64,000 bases of DNA from Tepidicaulis marinus (GTDB lineage: Bacteria > Pseudomonadota > Alphaproteobacteria > Parvibaculales > Parvibaculaceae). Position 1 is the stretch's first letter, and every line of letters starts with the position of its first letter. Position numbers and translations under genes: made by a program. The notes under the pieces are model-generated. The model had not been told where the DNA came from. It worked only from the letters and a program-made list of their open reading frames with translations, and ran no database searches. The DNA is taken from contig NZ_BBIO01000001.1 of NCBI RefSeq assembly GCF_000739695.1, positions 186,001 through 250,000 on the forward strand. Reading direction: 5' to 3'. Positions 36,841 to 45,161 of this stretch are shown piece by piece.

Positions 36841-37659
36841 TCAAAGCTCTTTAAGGCCCAACACGTCGGCCATGCCGAAAAGGCCGGGGCCTTTGCCCTG
36901 GCCCCATTTGGCCGCCGCCACCGCGCCGCGCGCGAAAATCGCCCGGTCCTCGGCCACATGGGAGAGTACGAGGCGTTCTTTTTCGCCCGCGAAAATCGCC
37001 GAATGCTCGCCCACCACCGAGCCGCCGCGCAGCGTGGCAAAGCCGATATCGCCTTTCTTGCGCGCGCCTTTTTGCGAATGCCGGTCGAGATCGCTGACTT
37101 CTTTGAGGTCGGTGCCGCGCCCCTTCGCTGCCGCATTGCCGAGCAAAAGCGCGGTGCCGGACGGCGCATCGACCTTGTGCTTATGGTGCATTTCTAGAAT
37201 TTCGATATCCCAGTCCGCATCGAGAATGGCAGCGACCTGGCGCACCAGCGAGCCCAGCAGATTGACCCCGAGGCTCATATTGCCTTCCTTGATAATCGTC
37301 GCGTGGCGCGCGGCAGCGGCGATCTTGGCGTTGTCCTCCTCGGAAAAGCCGGTCGTGCCGATGACATGAACGATGCGCGCCTGGGCGGCCAGCGCGGCAT
37401 GTTCGCAGCTTGCCTCGGGCACCGTGAAGTCGATCACCGCGTCCGCGTCCTTGAAAACGGCTAGGGGGTCGGCGGAAACCTCGATGCCGAGCGGCTCGGG
37501 GCGCCCGGCAAGAATGCCCAGATCCGCGCCGATATGCGGGGAGCCCTCAGGCTCCGTGCCGCCAGAAAGGGTGCAGCCTTCGGTCTCCAGCACCTGCGCC
37601 AGCAATTGCCGGCCCATGCGCCCGCCTGCCCCTGCAATCGCAATCTTGATCTCGCTCAT
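36841..37659 (-). CDS. dapB: 4-hydroxy-tetrahydrodipicolinate reductase DapB
   Basis: A 272-residue enzyme of lysine and diaminopimelate synthesis. The NAD(P) loop [15 protein letters not shown] is at residues 5-19, the substrate motif [19 protein letters not shown] includes the catalytic His-Lys, and [19 protein letters not shown] lies near the C-terminus. The frame opens to 37797; the ATG at 37659 is the family start. A perfect inverted repeat lies ~25 bp upstream. gpmA follows on the same strand. Confidence 0.96.
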   Translation of the reverse strand: MSEIKIAIAGAGGRMGRQLLAQVLETEGCTLSGGTEPEGSPHIGADLGILAGRPEPLGIEVSADPLAVFKDADAVIDFTVPEASCEHAALAAQARIVHVIGTTGFSEEDNAKIAAAARHATIIKEGNMSLGVNLLGSLVRQVAAILDADWDIEILEMHHKHKVDAPSGTALLLGNAAAKGRGTDLKEVSDLDRHSQKGARKKGDIGFATLRGGSVVGEHSAIFAGEKERLVLSHVAEDRAIFARGAVAAAKWGQGKGPGLFGMADVLGLKEL

Positions 37660-37683
37660 GGGAATACCCCGATATCTCACATC

Positions 37684-37699
37684 GCGCCTTAAAAGGCGC
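37684..37699. repeat. Inverted repeat in the dapB leader
   Basis: GCGCCTT-AA-AAGGCGC, a perfect 7-bp stem 25 bases upstream of the dapB start. It may be an operator or a small leader hairpin; it is not followed by a U-tract. Confidence 0.4.
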
Positions 37700-37772
37700 C
37701 CGGGCGGTATATCAGGGGAAGGGGAAGGCGTAAATCCGCTAAGGGCAGCCCTCAGCCAAGCCGCCCCCAAAG

Positions 37773-37805
37773 AAAAAGCCGCCATACCTTCCGGCATGGC
37801 GGCTT
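37773..37805 (-). terminator. Rho-independent terminator after the first porin
   Basis: On the minus strand, AAGCCGCCATGCC and GGTATGGCGGCTT form a 13-bp stem with one G-U wobble and a GGAA tetraloop, followed by TTTTC. It starts ~46 bases after the stop of the porin at 37851. Confidence 0.85.
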
Positions 37806-37850
37806 ATCTTGGATCAGGTCCGGGCGGGGAAGGCTCCCTGCCCGCGCCTA

Positions 37851-39131
37851 TTAGAAATCGAGCTGAATACGCGAGACCACAGCGTCAATATCTTCATCCG
37901 TGCCGGCGGCCACCCGGTCCACTTCAGCGTGAATGTAGTTCAGCATCAGGCGGACATTCGGGTTGAAGTAATAATTGGCGCCGAGCGTGTAATTGTCTTC
38001 CTCGCCGTTCGTGGCGGCGGCGCTGGCCTCCGACAGATCGACGGTGGAATAGCGGGCGGCAAGTTCGATGGCGTTTTCCGCCTTCACGCGGCCGAAGGTG
38101 CCCTTCTTGGCGTTATAGGGACGCGACTGCCCCGTCACGAACCAGCTGGCGAAGACATAGCCGCCTTCCAGGTCCGCATCGCCGAGACCGGCTGTGCGCT
38201 CGACCGTCGTCCAGTGATATTCACCCTGCAGCGAGAAGGGGCCGAAGACCACGGCGGCTTCCGGGCCGACCTGGATCATCTTGTCCACATTGTTGACGGC
38301 GCCGGTATTGACGATGCCGCGCCCGTCATTGAACTCGGGGCGCAGATTGAAGCTGACCGTGTCGTTTTCAACGCCGCGGTAGCTGCCGGCAACACCCAGA
38401 TGCACGGCGCGGTTTTCTTCGGCGATCGGCGCGTAATGCGTACGGCCCGTCACGGCCCAGTCGGTCGTCTGGTTGTTGATGCCGCCATTATTGATGCCAT
38501 CGGTGAAGAAACCGGCGGCAATGCCCCAATTATCGCCGCCCGTATTGGCGCTGAGGCCGATATTGCGGCCCGGCGCAAAGACGTTGGGCAGGCCGCGCTC
38601 GATAAAGGTGATGTAGTTGGAGCCGGTCAGCTCTTCGAGCGAATAGGGCTCTTTATGGTTACCCGCGGTCACCGACACACCGCCGAGATCCGTCGACACA
38701 TAAGCATCCTTGATGCGGACCTGATCGTTTTCAAGGCCGACCTGAAGCTTGTATTTCCAGTCGCCGGCGATCTTGCCCGACACGTCCCACCAGAAGCGGC
38801 GGATCTCGGCGCCATTGCCGATCTGCGTCACATCGTCATCGACGATCGTCGCATCGAGATGCAGGCGGCCGCCGAAGCGGATCGACCAATTGCCGTCGCG
38901 GCTGGAAATCTGGAGTTTTTTGGAATCGAATTTCGGCAGATCGGAAAGATCGGCCGTGCGCGATTCAAGTTCTTGCAGCCGTGTGTCGCGTTCCACGACC
39001 AGGCTTTTAAGTTCGCGCAGCTCGTTTTCGAGCGCATCGATGCGCGAGTTGACGTCATAGCCGGCAAAGGCCGGGCTTGCGAGCATGCCTGCAAGGCCGA
39101 GGCCCGCCAGCACAGCGTTCGTTTTCTTCAT
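37851..39131 (-). CDS. Outer-membrane porin, phosphate-selective OprP/OprO-like (first copy)
   Basis: A 426-residue porin. The N-terminus MKKTNAVLAGLGLAGMLASPAFA is a cleavable signal peptide; the mature start GYDVNSRIDALENELRELKSLVVERDTRLQELES is a trimerising coiled coil; the rest alternates beta strands and ends in QLDF, a C-terminal aromatic for Bam recognition. Features such as GRLHLDATIVDDD and LMLNYIHAEVD fit the Porin_O_P family. The ATG at 39131 is preferred over 39140. The upstream region carries CtrA-type sites and a partial Pho-type repeat. A second copy lies upstream. Confidence 0.9.
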   Translation of the reverse strand: MKKTNAVLAGLGLAGMLASPAFAGYDVNSRIDALENELRELKSLVVERDTRLQELESRTADLSDLPKFDSKKLQISSRDGNWSIRFGGRLHLDATIVDDDVTQIGNGAEIRRFWWDVSGKIAGDWKYKLQVGLENDQVRIKDAYVSTDLGGVSVTAGNHKEPYSLEELTGSNYITFIERGLPNVFAPGRNIGLSANTGGDNWGIAAGFFTDGINNGGINNQTTDWAVTGRTHYAPIAEENRAVHLGVAGSYRGVENDTVSFNLRPEFNDGRGIVNTGAVNNVDKMIQVGPEAAVVFGPFSLQGEYHWTTVERTAGLGDADLEGGYVFASWFVTGQSRPYNAKKGTFGRVKAENAIELAARYSTVDLSEASAAATNGEEDNYTLGANYYFNPNVRLMLNYIHAEVDRVAAGTDEDIDAVVSRIQLDF

Positions 39132-39152
39132 CTGTCCCATCCCTCGTTTCGG

Positions 39153-39185
39153 CTTGATGCCGGGAATGTGACAGTTTTGTAACGA
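39153..39185 (-). promoter_or_regulatory. Partial Pho-box-like direct repeats before the first porin
   Basis: Read on the minus strand: TCGTTACAAAA, CTGTCACATTC, CCGGCATCAAG, three 11-bp units. Only the middle one is a good CTGTCAT match. It lies just 22 bp from the start codon, close for a PhoB-activated promoter; TACAAA inside it could instead be the -10 of a CtrA-activated promoter. Confidence 0.35.
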
Positions 39186-39191
39186 GACGGG

Positions 39192-39206
39192 TTAAGACCG
39201 GCTTAA
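39192..39206. promoter_or_regulatory. CtrA-type site TTAA-N7-TTAA
   Basis: TTAAGACCGGCTTAA matches the CtrA consensus exactly. It lies 61 bp upstream of the first porin start, with TACAAA (minus strand, 39176-39181) placed as a possible -10. Confidence 0.6.
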
Positions 39207-39273
39207 ATCCTCCGTGACCGGAGGACATTTATTTTGTGAAGTGAACAACGGTCATTTCAAAAGTAATGTCTTG

Positions 39274-39288
39274 TTAAGCCCCGGCTAA
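39274..39288. promoter_or_regulatory. Second CtrA-like site TTAA-N7-CTAA
   Basis: TTAAGCCCCGGCTAA, seven of eight consensus bases, part of a threefold imperfect repeat (39192, 39274, 39296) sharing the core TAAG-CCC-GGCT-AA. Confidence 0.45.
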
Positions 39289-39331
39289 ATCCTGACTAAG
39301 CCCTGGCTCAAAGCGCTAGTCATTACCCAAT

Positions 39332-39362
39332 AAAAAAACCGCCCGGTCCGAAGACCGGGCGG
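39332..39362 (-). terminator. Rho-independent terminator after the second porin
   Basis: On the minus strand, CCGCCCGGTC-TTCG-GACCGGGCGG, a perfect 10-bp stem with a UUCG loop, followed by seven Ts. It is a very strong intrinsic terminator 29 bases after the stop at 39391 and separates the two porin transcripts. Confidence 0.95.
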
Positions 39363-39390
39363 CAAGCGACTGACTGCGAGGGGTCGCTTC

Positions 39391-40719
39391 TTAGAAGTCC
39401 ACAGCGAGGCGAGCGCCGAGGGAGTGGGCTTCTTCGTCCTGCGTCGCGCCGGTGGGGTGGTCCACATCGGCATAGACGTAGTTGACGATGGCGCGGACAT
39501 TCGGGTTGAAGTAGTGGTTCAAGCCGAGCGTGTAGTCCGTCTGTTCGCCGCGGTCGGCGTTGGTGATGCCATTGTCTTCGAGGTCGAGGTAAGACACGCG
39601 GGCGAGAATTTCCCAGGCGCCTTCCGTTTTCAGACGGTCGAATTTGCCCGAACCTGCCTTATAGGCGGAAGCGCGGGATTCGCCGGTCAGGAAGTAGCTC
39701 AGGTACACATAACCGCCATGCAGGTCGATGTCGGAGTTGCCTGCAGTGCGGCCAACCTGCGTCCAGGAATATTCAGCCTGTGCGGAGAAGGGACCTGCCA
39801 CGAAGGCGACTTCCGGGTTGATCGACCAGGTGTCGTCCACATTGGCGATCGTGCCGGTGTCCACCAGACGGTCGGCATTGTGAATGCCGGGGCGCTGACG
39901 GAAACGGGCCGTGCCGTCCTGATCGCTCAGGTAGTAGCCGGACAGGCCGAGATGAAGGAGCGAGCCGCCCTTCTTGTCGAGCATCGGCGCAACCGTGGCG
40001 CGGGCCACGATGCCGTTGTCTTCGTTCGAACCATTGTCCGAACCGTCGACGAGATCGCCGGCAAACATGTAAGCCACGTTGACGCCGTAATTGTCGCCGC
40101 CGAAGCTCACGCCGCCGCCGAGATTCTTGCCCGGTGCGAAGACGTTGTTGTTGCCGCGTTCCAGGAACGAGATGAAGCGCGACGAGGTCTGCTCTTCAAG
40201 GCTGTACGGCATTTTGAACTTACCGACGGTCAGCGCAGCCGGTTTCCAGCCCACGTAAGAGATGTAGGCTTCTTCAAGATCGACCGTGTCGGACGGCGCG
40301 TCGAAACCGGCTTCGATCTTATATTTGAAATCGCCGCCGAGCTTGCCCTTCAGGCCGAAACGGGTGCGGCGCAGTTCAACGCCGGCGCCGATGTCATGGC
40401 CGTTCTGCAGGTCGTCCTGGTCCGCGATCGAGGCATCGATCTGAATGCGGCCGAAGAGTTCCATAGAGTATTTGCCGTCAGCCGACGTGATCTTCAGCTT
40501 CTTGCCGTCGAATTTCGGGAAGTTTTCGATGCCCGTGGTTTTGGCTTCCAGAGCTTCGATTTTCGCATCGCGCGAGTCGACCTGCGACTTGAGTGCGCGA
40601 AGTTCGTTTTCAAGTGCATCGATACGCGCGTTCACGTCGTATCCAGCAAAGGAGGCACCGGCGGTGCCAAGAGAAAGCGCAGCAAACGCAACGCCCCCCA
40701 GCAGAGCTTTCTTAAACAT
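39391..40719 (-). CDS. Outer-membrane porin, phosphate-selective OprP/OprO-like (second copy)
   Basis: A 442-residue porin paralogous to the one downstream. MFKKALLGGVAFAALSLGTAGASFA is the signal peptide; the mature protein opens GYDVNARIDALENELRALKSQVDSRDAKIEALEAK, almost the same coiled coil as its neighbour; SMELFGRIQIDASIADQDDLQNGHDIGAGVELRRTRFGLKGKLGGDFKYKIEAGFD is the Porin_O_P core. It ends LAVDF. GAGGAG precedes the ATG. Four PhoB-type direct repeats lie 54 bp upstream, so phosphate limitation should induce it. Confidence 0.92.
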   Translation of the reverse strand: MFKKALLGGVAFAALSLGTAGASFAGYDVNARIDALENELRALKSQVDSRDAKIEALEAKTTGIENFPKFDGKKLKITSADGKYSMELFGRIQIDASIADQDDLQNGHDIGAGVELRRTRFGLKGKLGGDFKYKIEAGFDAPSDTVDLEEAYISYVGWKPAALTVGKFKMPYSLEEQTSSRFISFLERGNNNVFAPGKNLGGGVSFGGDNYGVNVAYMFAGDLVDGSDNGSNEDNGIVARATVAPMLDKKGGSLLHLGLSGYYLSDQDGTARFRQRPGIHNADRLVDTGTIANVDDTWSINPEVAFVAGPFSAQAEYSWTQVGRTAGNSDIDLHGGYVYLSYFLTGESRASAYKAGSGKFDRLKTEGAWEILARVSYLDLEDNGITNADRGEQTDYTLGLNHYFNPNVRAIVNYVYADVDHPTGATQDEEAHSLGARLAVDF

Positions 40720-40773
40720 ATCTATCTCCTCGTAAGGCGGAAATTGCCCCGGTCGAGAGGAGGTTTAGGGGGG

Positions 40774-40817
40774 CTGTGTGACGGCGGGCTAACAGAAGTG
40801 TGACAGTGAAATGACAA
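40774..40817 (-). promoter_or_regulatory. Extended Pho box: four 11-bp direct repeats before the second porin
   Basis: Read on the minus strand the units are TTGTCATTTCA, CTGTCACACTT, CTGTTAGCCCG and CCGTCACACAG, contiguous and in register; each begins with a match to the PhoB half-site CTGTCAT. CTAAAC, five bases past the last unit (40763-40768), is a possible -10. The arrangement is that of tandem PhoB sites and the gene encodes a phosphate-selective porin, so function and site agree. Confidence 0.78.
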
Positions 40818-40893
40818 GCCCACACTGTTGCCTCAGAAACACATAAAATTTGCCTGAGATTTATGCGGGCCGGGCGCGGGGGGCTGGACAACG

Positions 40894-40919
40894 AAAAAGG
40901 GCCGCTTGCGGCGGCCCTT
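40894..40919 (-). terminator. Rho-independent terminator overlapping the dnaJ stop
   Basis: AAGGGCCGC-CGCAA-GCGGCCCTT on the minus strand followed by a short T-run. The left arm begins inside the dnaJ stop codon (40918-40920), so the terminator starts essentially at the end of translation. Confidence 0.85.
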
Positions 40920-42069
40920 AATTGTTTTGCAGTCCGTCCAGGAAGCCTTTGACCTTGGCAAAAAAGCCGGAACTTTCCGGGCTTGTGTCCTCGCTGGAGG
41001 CGTCCTGGAACTCTTTGAGCAATTCCTTTTGCCGCTTGGAGAGGTTCATCGGCGTTTCGACGCCCACCTGAATATAAAGATCGCCGAACTGGCGCGCGTG
41101 CAGCACCGGCATCCCTTTGCCGCGCAGGCGGAACTGTTTACCGGCCTGGGTGCCTTCGGGAATTTTCACCTTCACCTTGGTGCCGGCAAGGGTGGGCACT
41201 TCGATCTCCCCGCCAAGGGCCGCCGTCGTCAGCGAGAGCGGCACATGGCAGAAAAGGTCCGCCCCGTCGCGCTGGAAGAGCTTATGCGGCTGCAGCGAAA
41301 GGAAGATGTAAAGATCGCCCGCCGGCCCGCCATGGAGCCCGGCTTCGCCTTCGCCTGCAAGGCGGATGCGCGTGCCGTCTTCCACACCGGCGGGGATATT
41401 GACCGCCAGCGTGCGCTCGTTCTGCACCCGGCCCGCCCCGCCGCAATCGGCGCAAGGGTCCTGAATGATCTGGCCGCGGCCATGGCATTGCGGGCAGGTG
41501 CGCTCGATGGTGAAGAAGCCTTGCTGTGCGCGCACCTTGCCCACGCCCTGGCAGGCCGGGCAGGTGACGGGGCTGGAGCCGGGCTTGGCGCCCGAGCCAG
41601 AGCAGGTCTCGCAGGCCACTTGGGTCGGCACGCGGATCTGCGCCTTCTTGCCCTCGTAAGCTTCCTCGAGCGTGATTTCCATATTGTAGCGCAGGTCCGC
41701 CCCGCGCGCCCGGCCGCCATCGCCGCGCCGTCCCCGGCGCCCGCCCATGAACTCGCCGAAGAGATCGTCGAAAATATCCGACATGGAAGAGGAGAAATCC
41801 GGGCCGAAGCCGGGCCCGCCCTTGAAGCCGCCGCCCATGCCGTTTTCAAAGGCGGCATGGCCGTACTGGTCGTAAGCGGCGCGCTGCTGTTCGTCTTTCA
41901 GCACGTCATAGGCTTCGTTCAGCTCTTTGAACTTGTGCTCGGCTTCCGCGTCGCCCGGATTGCGGTCGGGGTGATATTTTTTGGCAAGGTTGCGGTAGGC
42001 TTTTTTCAGCTCATCCGCATTGGCGGACCGCTCGACACCCAGGACTTCGTAATAGTCGCGTTTGGACAT
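40918..42069 (-). CDS. dnaJ: Chaperone DnaJ (Hsp40)
   Basis: A 383-residue co-chaperone that stimulates the DnaK ATPase and delivers substrates. The J domain has [11 protein letters not shown] with its HPD triad; a G/F region ([18 protein letters not shown]) follows; the zinc-binding domain has four CxxCxGxG-type repeats ([32 protein letters not shown]). I chose MSKRDYYE at 42069, which has GGGTGA upstream; an ATG at 42078 is also in frame. It is 63 bp downstream of dnaK. Confidence 0.97.
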   Translation of the reverse strand: MSKRDYYEVLGVERSANADELKKAYRNLAKKYHPDRNPGDAEAEHKFKELNEAYDVLKDEQQRAAYDQYGHAAFENGMGGGFKGGPGFGPDFSSSMSDIFDDLFGEFMGGRRGRRGDGGRARGADLRYNMEITLEEAYEGKKAQIRVPTQVACETCSGSGAKPGSSPVTCPACQGVGKVRAQQGFFTIERTCPQCHGRGQIIQDPCADCGGAGRVQNERTLAVNIPAGVEDGTRIRLAGEGEAGLHGGPAGDLYIFLSLQPHKLFQRDGADLFCHVPLSLTTAALGGEIEVPTLAGTKVKVKIPEGTQAGKQFRLRGKGMPVLHARQFGDLYIQVGVETPMNLSKRQKELLKEFQDASSEDTSPESSGFFAKVKGFLDGLQNN

Positions 42070-42131
42070 TTCATTCACCCGTCAGAAAGGGCGCGCGAGA
42101 CGGTTGCCCGCCTCGCGCCGCGTCCCCTCCT

Positions 42132-44045
42132 TTAGGAGGCGTCCTTTTTGTTTTCGTCGTCGACTTCTTCGAAATCGGCATCGACGACGTCATCGCCTTC
42201 GGCGCTTTCAGAGCTGCCGCCCTCTGCGCCTTCTTCGGCCTGGCTGGCGGCATAAAGCGCTTCGCCCAGTTTCATGGAAGCCTGGGTCAGCGCCTCGAGC
42301 TTGGCGCGCACTTCGTCCATGTCCGTGCCTTCGAGCGCGGTTTTCAGTTCGCCGAGGGCGTTTTGAACCGGGCTCTTCACATCGTCGGAGAGTTTGTCGG
42401 CATTGTCCTCGAGGGTTTTTTCCGTGGCATGCACCAGCCCTTCGGCCTGGTTGCGCAGTTCCACTTCCTCGCGCCGCTTCTTGTCCTCGTCCGCATGGGC
42501 TTCGGCGTCTTTGACCATCTGTTCGATGTCTTCATCCGAAAGACCGCCGGAGGCTTGAATGCGGATCGACTGTTCCTTGCCGGTCGCCTTGTCTTTCGCG
42601 CCGACCGACACGATGCCGTTGGCGTCGATGTCGAAGGTCACCTCGATCTGCGGCACGCCGCGCGGGGCGGCGGGAATGCCGACGAGATCGAACTGGCCGA
42701 GCAATTTGTTGTCGGCAGCCATTTCACGCTCGCCCTGGAAGACGCGGATCGTCACAGCCGACTGATTGTCTTCGGCGGTGGAGAAGACCTGGCTCTTCTT
42801 CGTCGGGATCGTGGTGTTGCGGTCGATGAGGCGGGTGAAGACACCGCCCAGCGTTTCGATGCCAAGCGAGAGCGGCGTGACGTCGAGCAGCAGCACGTCT
42901 TTCACATCGCCCTGCAGCACGCCGGCCTGAATGGCCGCACCCATGGCGACAACCTCGTCCGGGTTCACGCCTTTATGCGGCTCTTTGCCGAAGAAGGTTT
43001 TCACCGCTTCGTGCACTTTGGGCATGCGCGTCATGCCGCCCACCAGCACCACTTCGTCGATATCGCCGGCGCTCAGGCCCGCATCCGACAGCGCCTTCTT
43101 GCAAGGCTCGATGGTGCGTTTGACGAGGTCTTCGACCAGCGCTTCGAGTTTCGCGCGGGTCAGTTTCATCGTCAGGTGTTTCGGGCCCGACTGGTCGGCG
43201 GTGATGAAGGGCAGGTTCACTTCCGTCTGCGTGGCGGAGGAAAGTTCGATCTTGGCTTTTTCGGCCGCTTCCTTCAGGCGCTGCAGCGCCAGCTTGTCGG
43301 AGCGCAGATCGATGCCGTTCTCTTTTTTGAATTCGTCGGCAAGATAATCGATGATGCGCATATCGAAGTCTTCACCGCCAAGGAACGTGTCCCCGTTGGT
43401 GGATTTCACTTCGAAGACGCCGTCGCCGATTTCCAGAACCGAAATATCGAACGTGCCGCCGCCAAGGTCGTAAACGGCGATCGTCTTGCCGTCTTTCTTG
43501 TCGAGGCCGTAGGCAAGGGCGGCCGCGGTCGGCTCGTTGATAATGCGCAAGACTTCAAGGCCCGCGATCTTGCCGGCGTCTTTCGTTGCCTGGCGCTGGG
43601 CGTCGTTGAAGTAGGCGGGAACGGTGATGACGGCCTGCGTCACTTTTTCGCCGAGCGAGGCTTCGGCGGTCTCTTTCATCTTCTGAAGAATGAAAGCGGA
43701 AATTTCCTGCGGGGAATATTTCTCGCCGCGCGCTTCCACCCACGCATCGCCATTGTCGGCTTTGACGATGGCGTAAGGCACCATGTCCTTGTCTTTTTTC
43801 GTGGTGGGATCGTCATAGGAGCGGCCGATCAGGCGCTTAATGGCGAAAAGCGTGGCTTCGGGGTTCGTCACCGCCTGGCGCTTGGCCGGCTGGCCGACAA
43901 GCCGTTCGCCGTCTTCGGTAAAGGCGACCATCGACGGGGTCGTGCGGACGCCTTCGGAATTTTCAATAACCTTGGGCTGCGTACCTTCCATGACCGCGAC
44001 ACACGAATTCGTCGTGCCAAGGTCGATGCCGATAACTTTTCCCAT
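42132..44045 (-). CDS. dnaK: Chaperone DnaK (Hsp70)
   Basis: A 637-residue Hsp70. The N-terminal ATPase begins [21 protein letters not shown], with the phosphate loops [17 protein letters not shown] and [13 protein letters not shown]; the linker [19 protein letters not shown] leads to the substrate domain; the C-terminal tail is acidic and ends [12 protein letters not shown]. The start at 44045 has GAGGAAAG before it. dnaJ follows. The partner grpE is encoded at 51890, next to hrcA. Confidence 0.98.
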   Translation of the reverse strand: MGKVIGIDLGTTNSCVAVMEGTQPKVIENSEGVRTTPSMVAFTEDGERLVGQPAKRQAVTNPEATLFAIKRLIGRSYDDPTTKKDKDMVPYAIVKADNGDAWVEARGEKYSPQEISAFILQKMKETAEASLGEKVTQAVITVPAYFNDAQRQATKDAGKIAGLEVLRIINEPTAAALAYGLDKKDGKTIAVYDLGGGTFDISVLEIGDGVFEVKSTNGDTFLGGEDFDMRIIDYLADEFKKENGIDLRSDKLALQRLKEAAEKAKIELSSATQTEVNLPFITADQSGPKHLTMKLTRAKLEALVEDLVKRTIEPCKKALSDAGLSAGDIDEVVLVGGMTRMPKVHEAVKTFFGKEPHKGVNPDEVVAMGAAIQAGVLQGDVKDVLLLDVTPLSLGIETLGGVFTRLIDRNTTIPTKKSQVFSTAEDNQSAVTIRVFQGEREMAADNKLLGQFDLVGIPAAPRGVPQIEVTFDIDANGIVSVGAKDKATGKEQSIRIQASGGLSDEDIEQMVKDAEAHADEDKKRREEVELRNQAEGLVHATEKTLEDNADKLSDDVKSPVQNALGELKTALEGTDMDEVRAKLEALTQASMKLGEALYAASQAEEGAEGGSSESAEGDDVVDADFEEVDDENKKDAS

Positions 44046-44403
44046 ATCTTTCCTCATTGTTTGCGGCAGACCGCCTGGGCCTTCATAGCACCCATGCCGG
44101 TCCCCTAAATGGATTTGGAAACGGTTTCAACCGGTTAGGGCGTATATATGAAGGCGGAGCTTGCCCCGCAAGGCTCTCCGGCCACAGGTGAGACAATTTA
44201 ATCACATTGCCGCCCTCCTTGAGCCTTCCCCGGGCAACGCCGGAGAGGCCTCAAAAAGGCGGGTAAGCAGCGTGGGCCCCTCATACCCCAAAAGCGCGGG
44301 GGCGTTAACGGGCTTTTGGGGTAAATATCCGATTAATCTTTCGCCGCTAGCCTGACCTGCGAATAAATGGGGATGAGCGGCGAAAGACGCGGAGATTTAA
44401 GAC
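44046..44403. promoter_or_regulatory. dnaK / 44404-gene divergent intergenic region
   Basis: 358 bases with no credible gene. For dnaK, the minus strand has TTGAAA (44125-44130), a 13-bp spacer and CATTTA (44106-44111), a possible heat-shock sigma promoter, with a small inverted repeat CGGTT-TC-AACCG. I found no CIRCE (TTAGCACTC-N9-GAGTGCTAA). On the other side, TAAA-N7-TTAA (44322-44336) is one base off a CtrA site upstream of the 44404 gene. Confidence 0.4.
44286..44321. repeat. Inverted repeat upstream of the 44404 gene
   Basis: CCCCAAAAGC (44286-44295) and GCTTTTGGGG (44312-44321), a perfect 10-bp stem with a 16-base loop, 82 bases before the start of the unknown gene. No U-tract follows. 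It may be a leader hairpin or protein-binding site. Confidence 0.5.
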
Positions 44404-45120
44404 ATGGCAATTTCCGGATTGGGCGGCGGATCGGTCTTTTCGAAACTGGCGCAAAGCGCGCCGGGCCTCAAAGGCAGTGCCCTTCTTTCCAATATCACCA
44501 GCGTGACCATCGGCGCCCAGGCGGCTGGCCAAAACGAGCTGATCGTGGCGGGCATCGAAAAGCAGATCCAGCGCCTTCAGGGCTTTAACCCGAATATTTC
44601 CGAACCGCAGTCCCGCCGCCTGGCCGAGGCGCGGGCCGAGATCCAGCAGATCGAGCGGAACCAGAGCCCGGCGGGCCTCTCCGACAGGCTCGAAAAGCGG
44701 CGCATTCAGCTTTTCGAGGAATCCTACAAAATCCTCGGCAAGCGCTATGTGGACATCGATTCCAACCCGAAGCTGAAGGAAATCCAGGACAAGATCGACG
44801 CGCTCCTGGAACCGCCGCTGCGCGGGGAAAAGCAGGCGCGGCTGGAACGCCTGCGCAAGCTGGAGCAGAACTATCAGCGCCAGTTCTTCCGCAACCCGGG
44901 GAATGAGTCGAACATTCGCCAGCTGACCAATACGACGCGGCAGATCGCTTCGCTCGTGCCGCCGCGCCTTTTCAACGAGCTCTCGCCCGCCGAGCGGCGC
45001 GAATATGATGCGCTTGCCAAACAGGGCAACGACATTGCCGGGACGGAAGTGTTCCTCTCCTCCCAGACGCAGATCAAAATCGAGAGCCTGCAGCGCACGA
45101 TCGGCCGCTTCACCGGCTGA
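44404..45120 (+). CDS. Unknown coiled-coil protein
   Basis: A 238-residue protein I do not recognise. The N-terminal ~35 residues are Gly/Ser-rich and mildly amphipathic (MAISGLGGGSVFSKLAQSAPGLKG); no signal peptide or membrane helix is clear. From about residue 45 the sequence is helical and highly charged, with heptad-like runs (LAEARAEIQQIERNQ; ARLERLRKLEQNYQRQF) and no cysteine. Codon use matches its neighbours. It stands alone between divergent dnaK and a convergent histidine kinase gene. The Gly/Ser start and coiled coils recall secreted filament or axial proteins only loosely. Confidence 0.78.
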   Translation: MAISGLGGGSVFSKLAQSAPGLKGSALLSNITSVTIGAQAAGQNELIVAGIEKQIQRLQGFNPNISEPQSRRLAEARAEIQQIERNQSPAGLSDRLEKRRIQLFEESYKILGKRYVDIDSNPKLKEIQDKIDALLEPPLRGEKQARLERLRKLEQNYQRQFFRNPGNESNIRQLTNTTRQIASLVPPRLFNELSPAERREYDALAKQGNDIAGTEVFLSSQTQIKIESLQRTIGRFTG

Positions 45121-45161
45121 CGGTTTTCTCTTTCAAGATGGAAGATCAAGCGGCCATCCGC

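Noticed and set aside
37809-40803. Long plus-strand frames (457 and 459 codons) over both porins
   Set aside because: Antisense shadows. The parallel pair arises because the porins are paralogous and share codon patterns.
40906-44108. 409- and 581-codon plus-strand frames over dnaJ and dnaK
   Set aside because: Antisense shadows of highly biased chaperone genes, a known artefact; no domain features.
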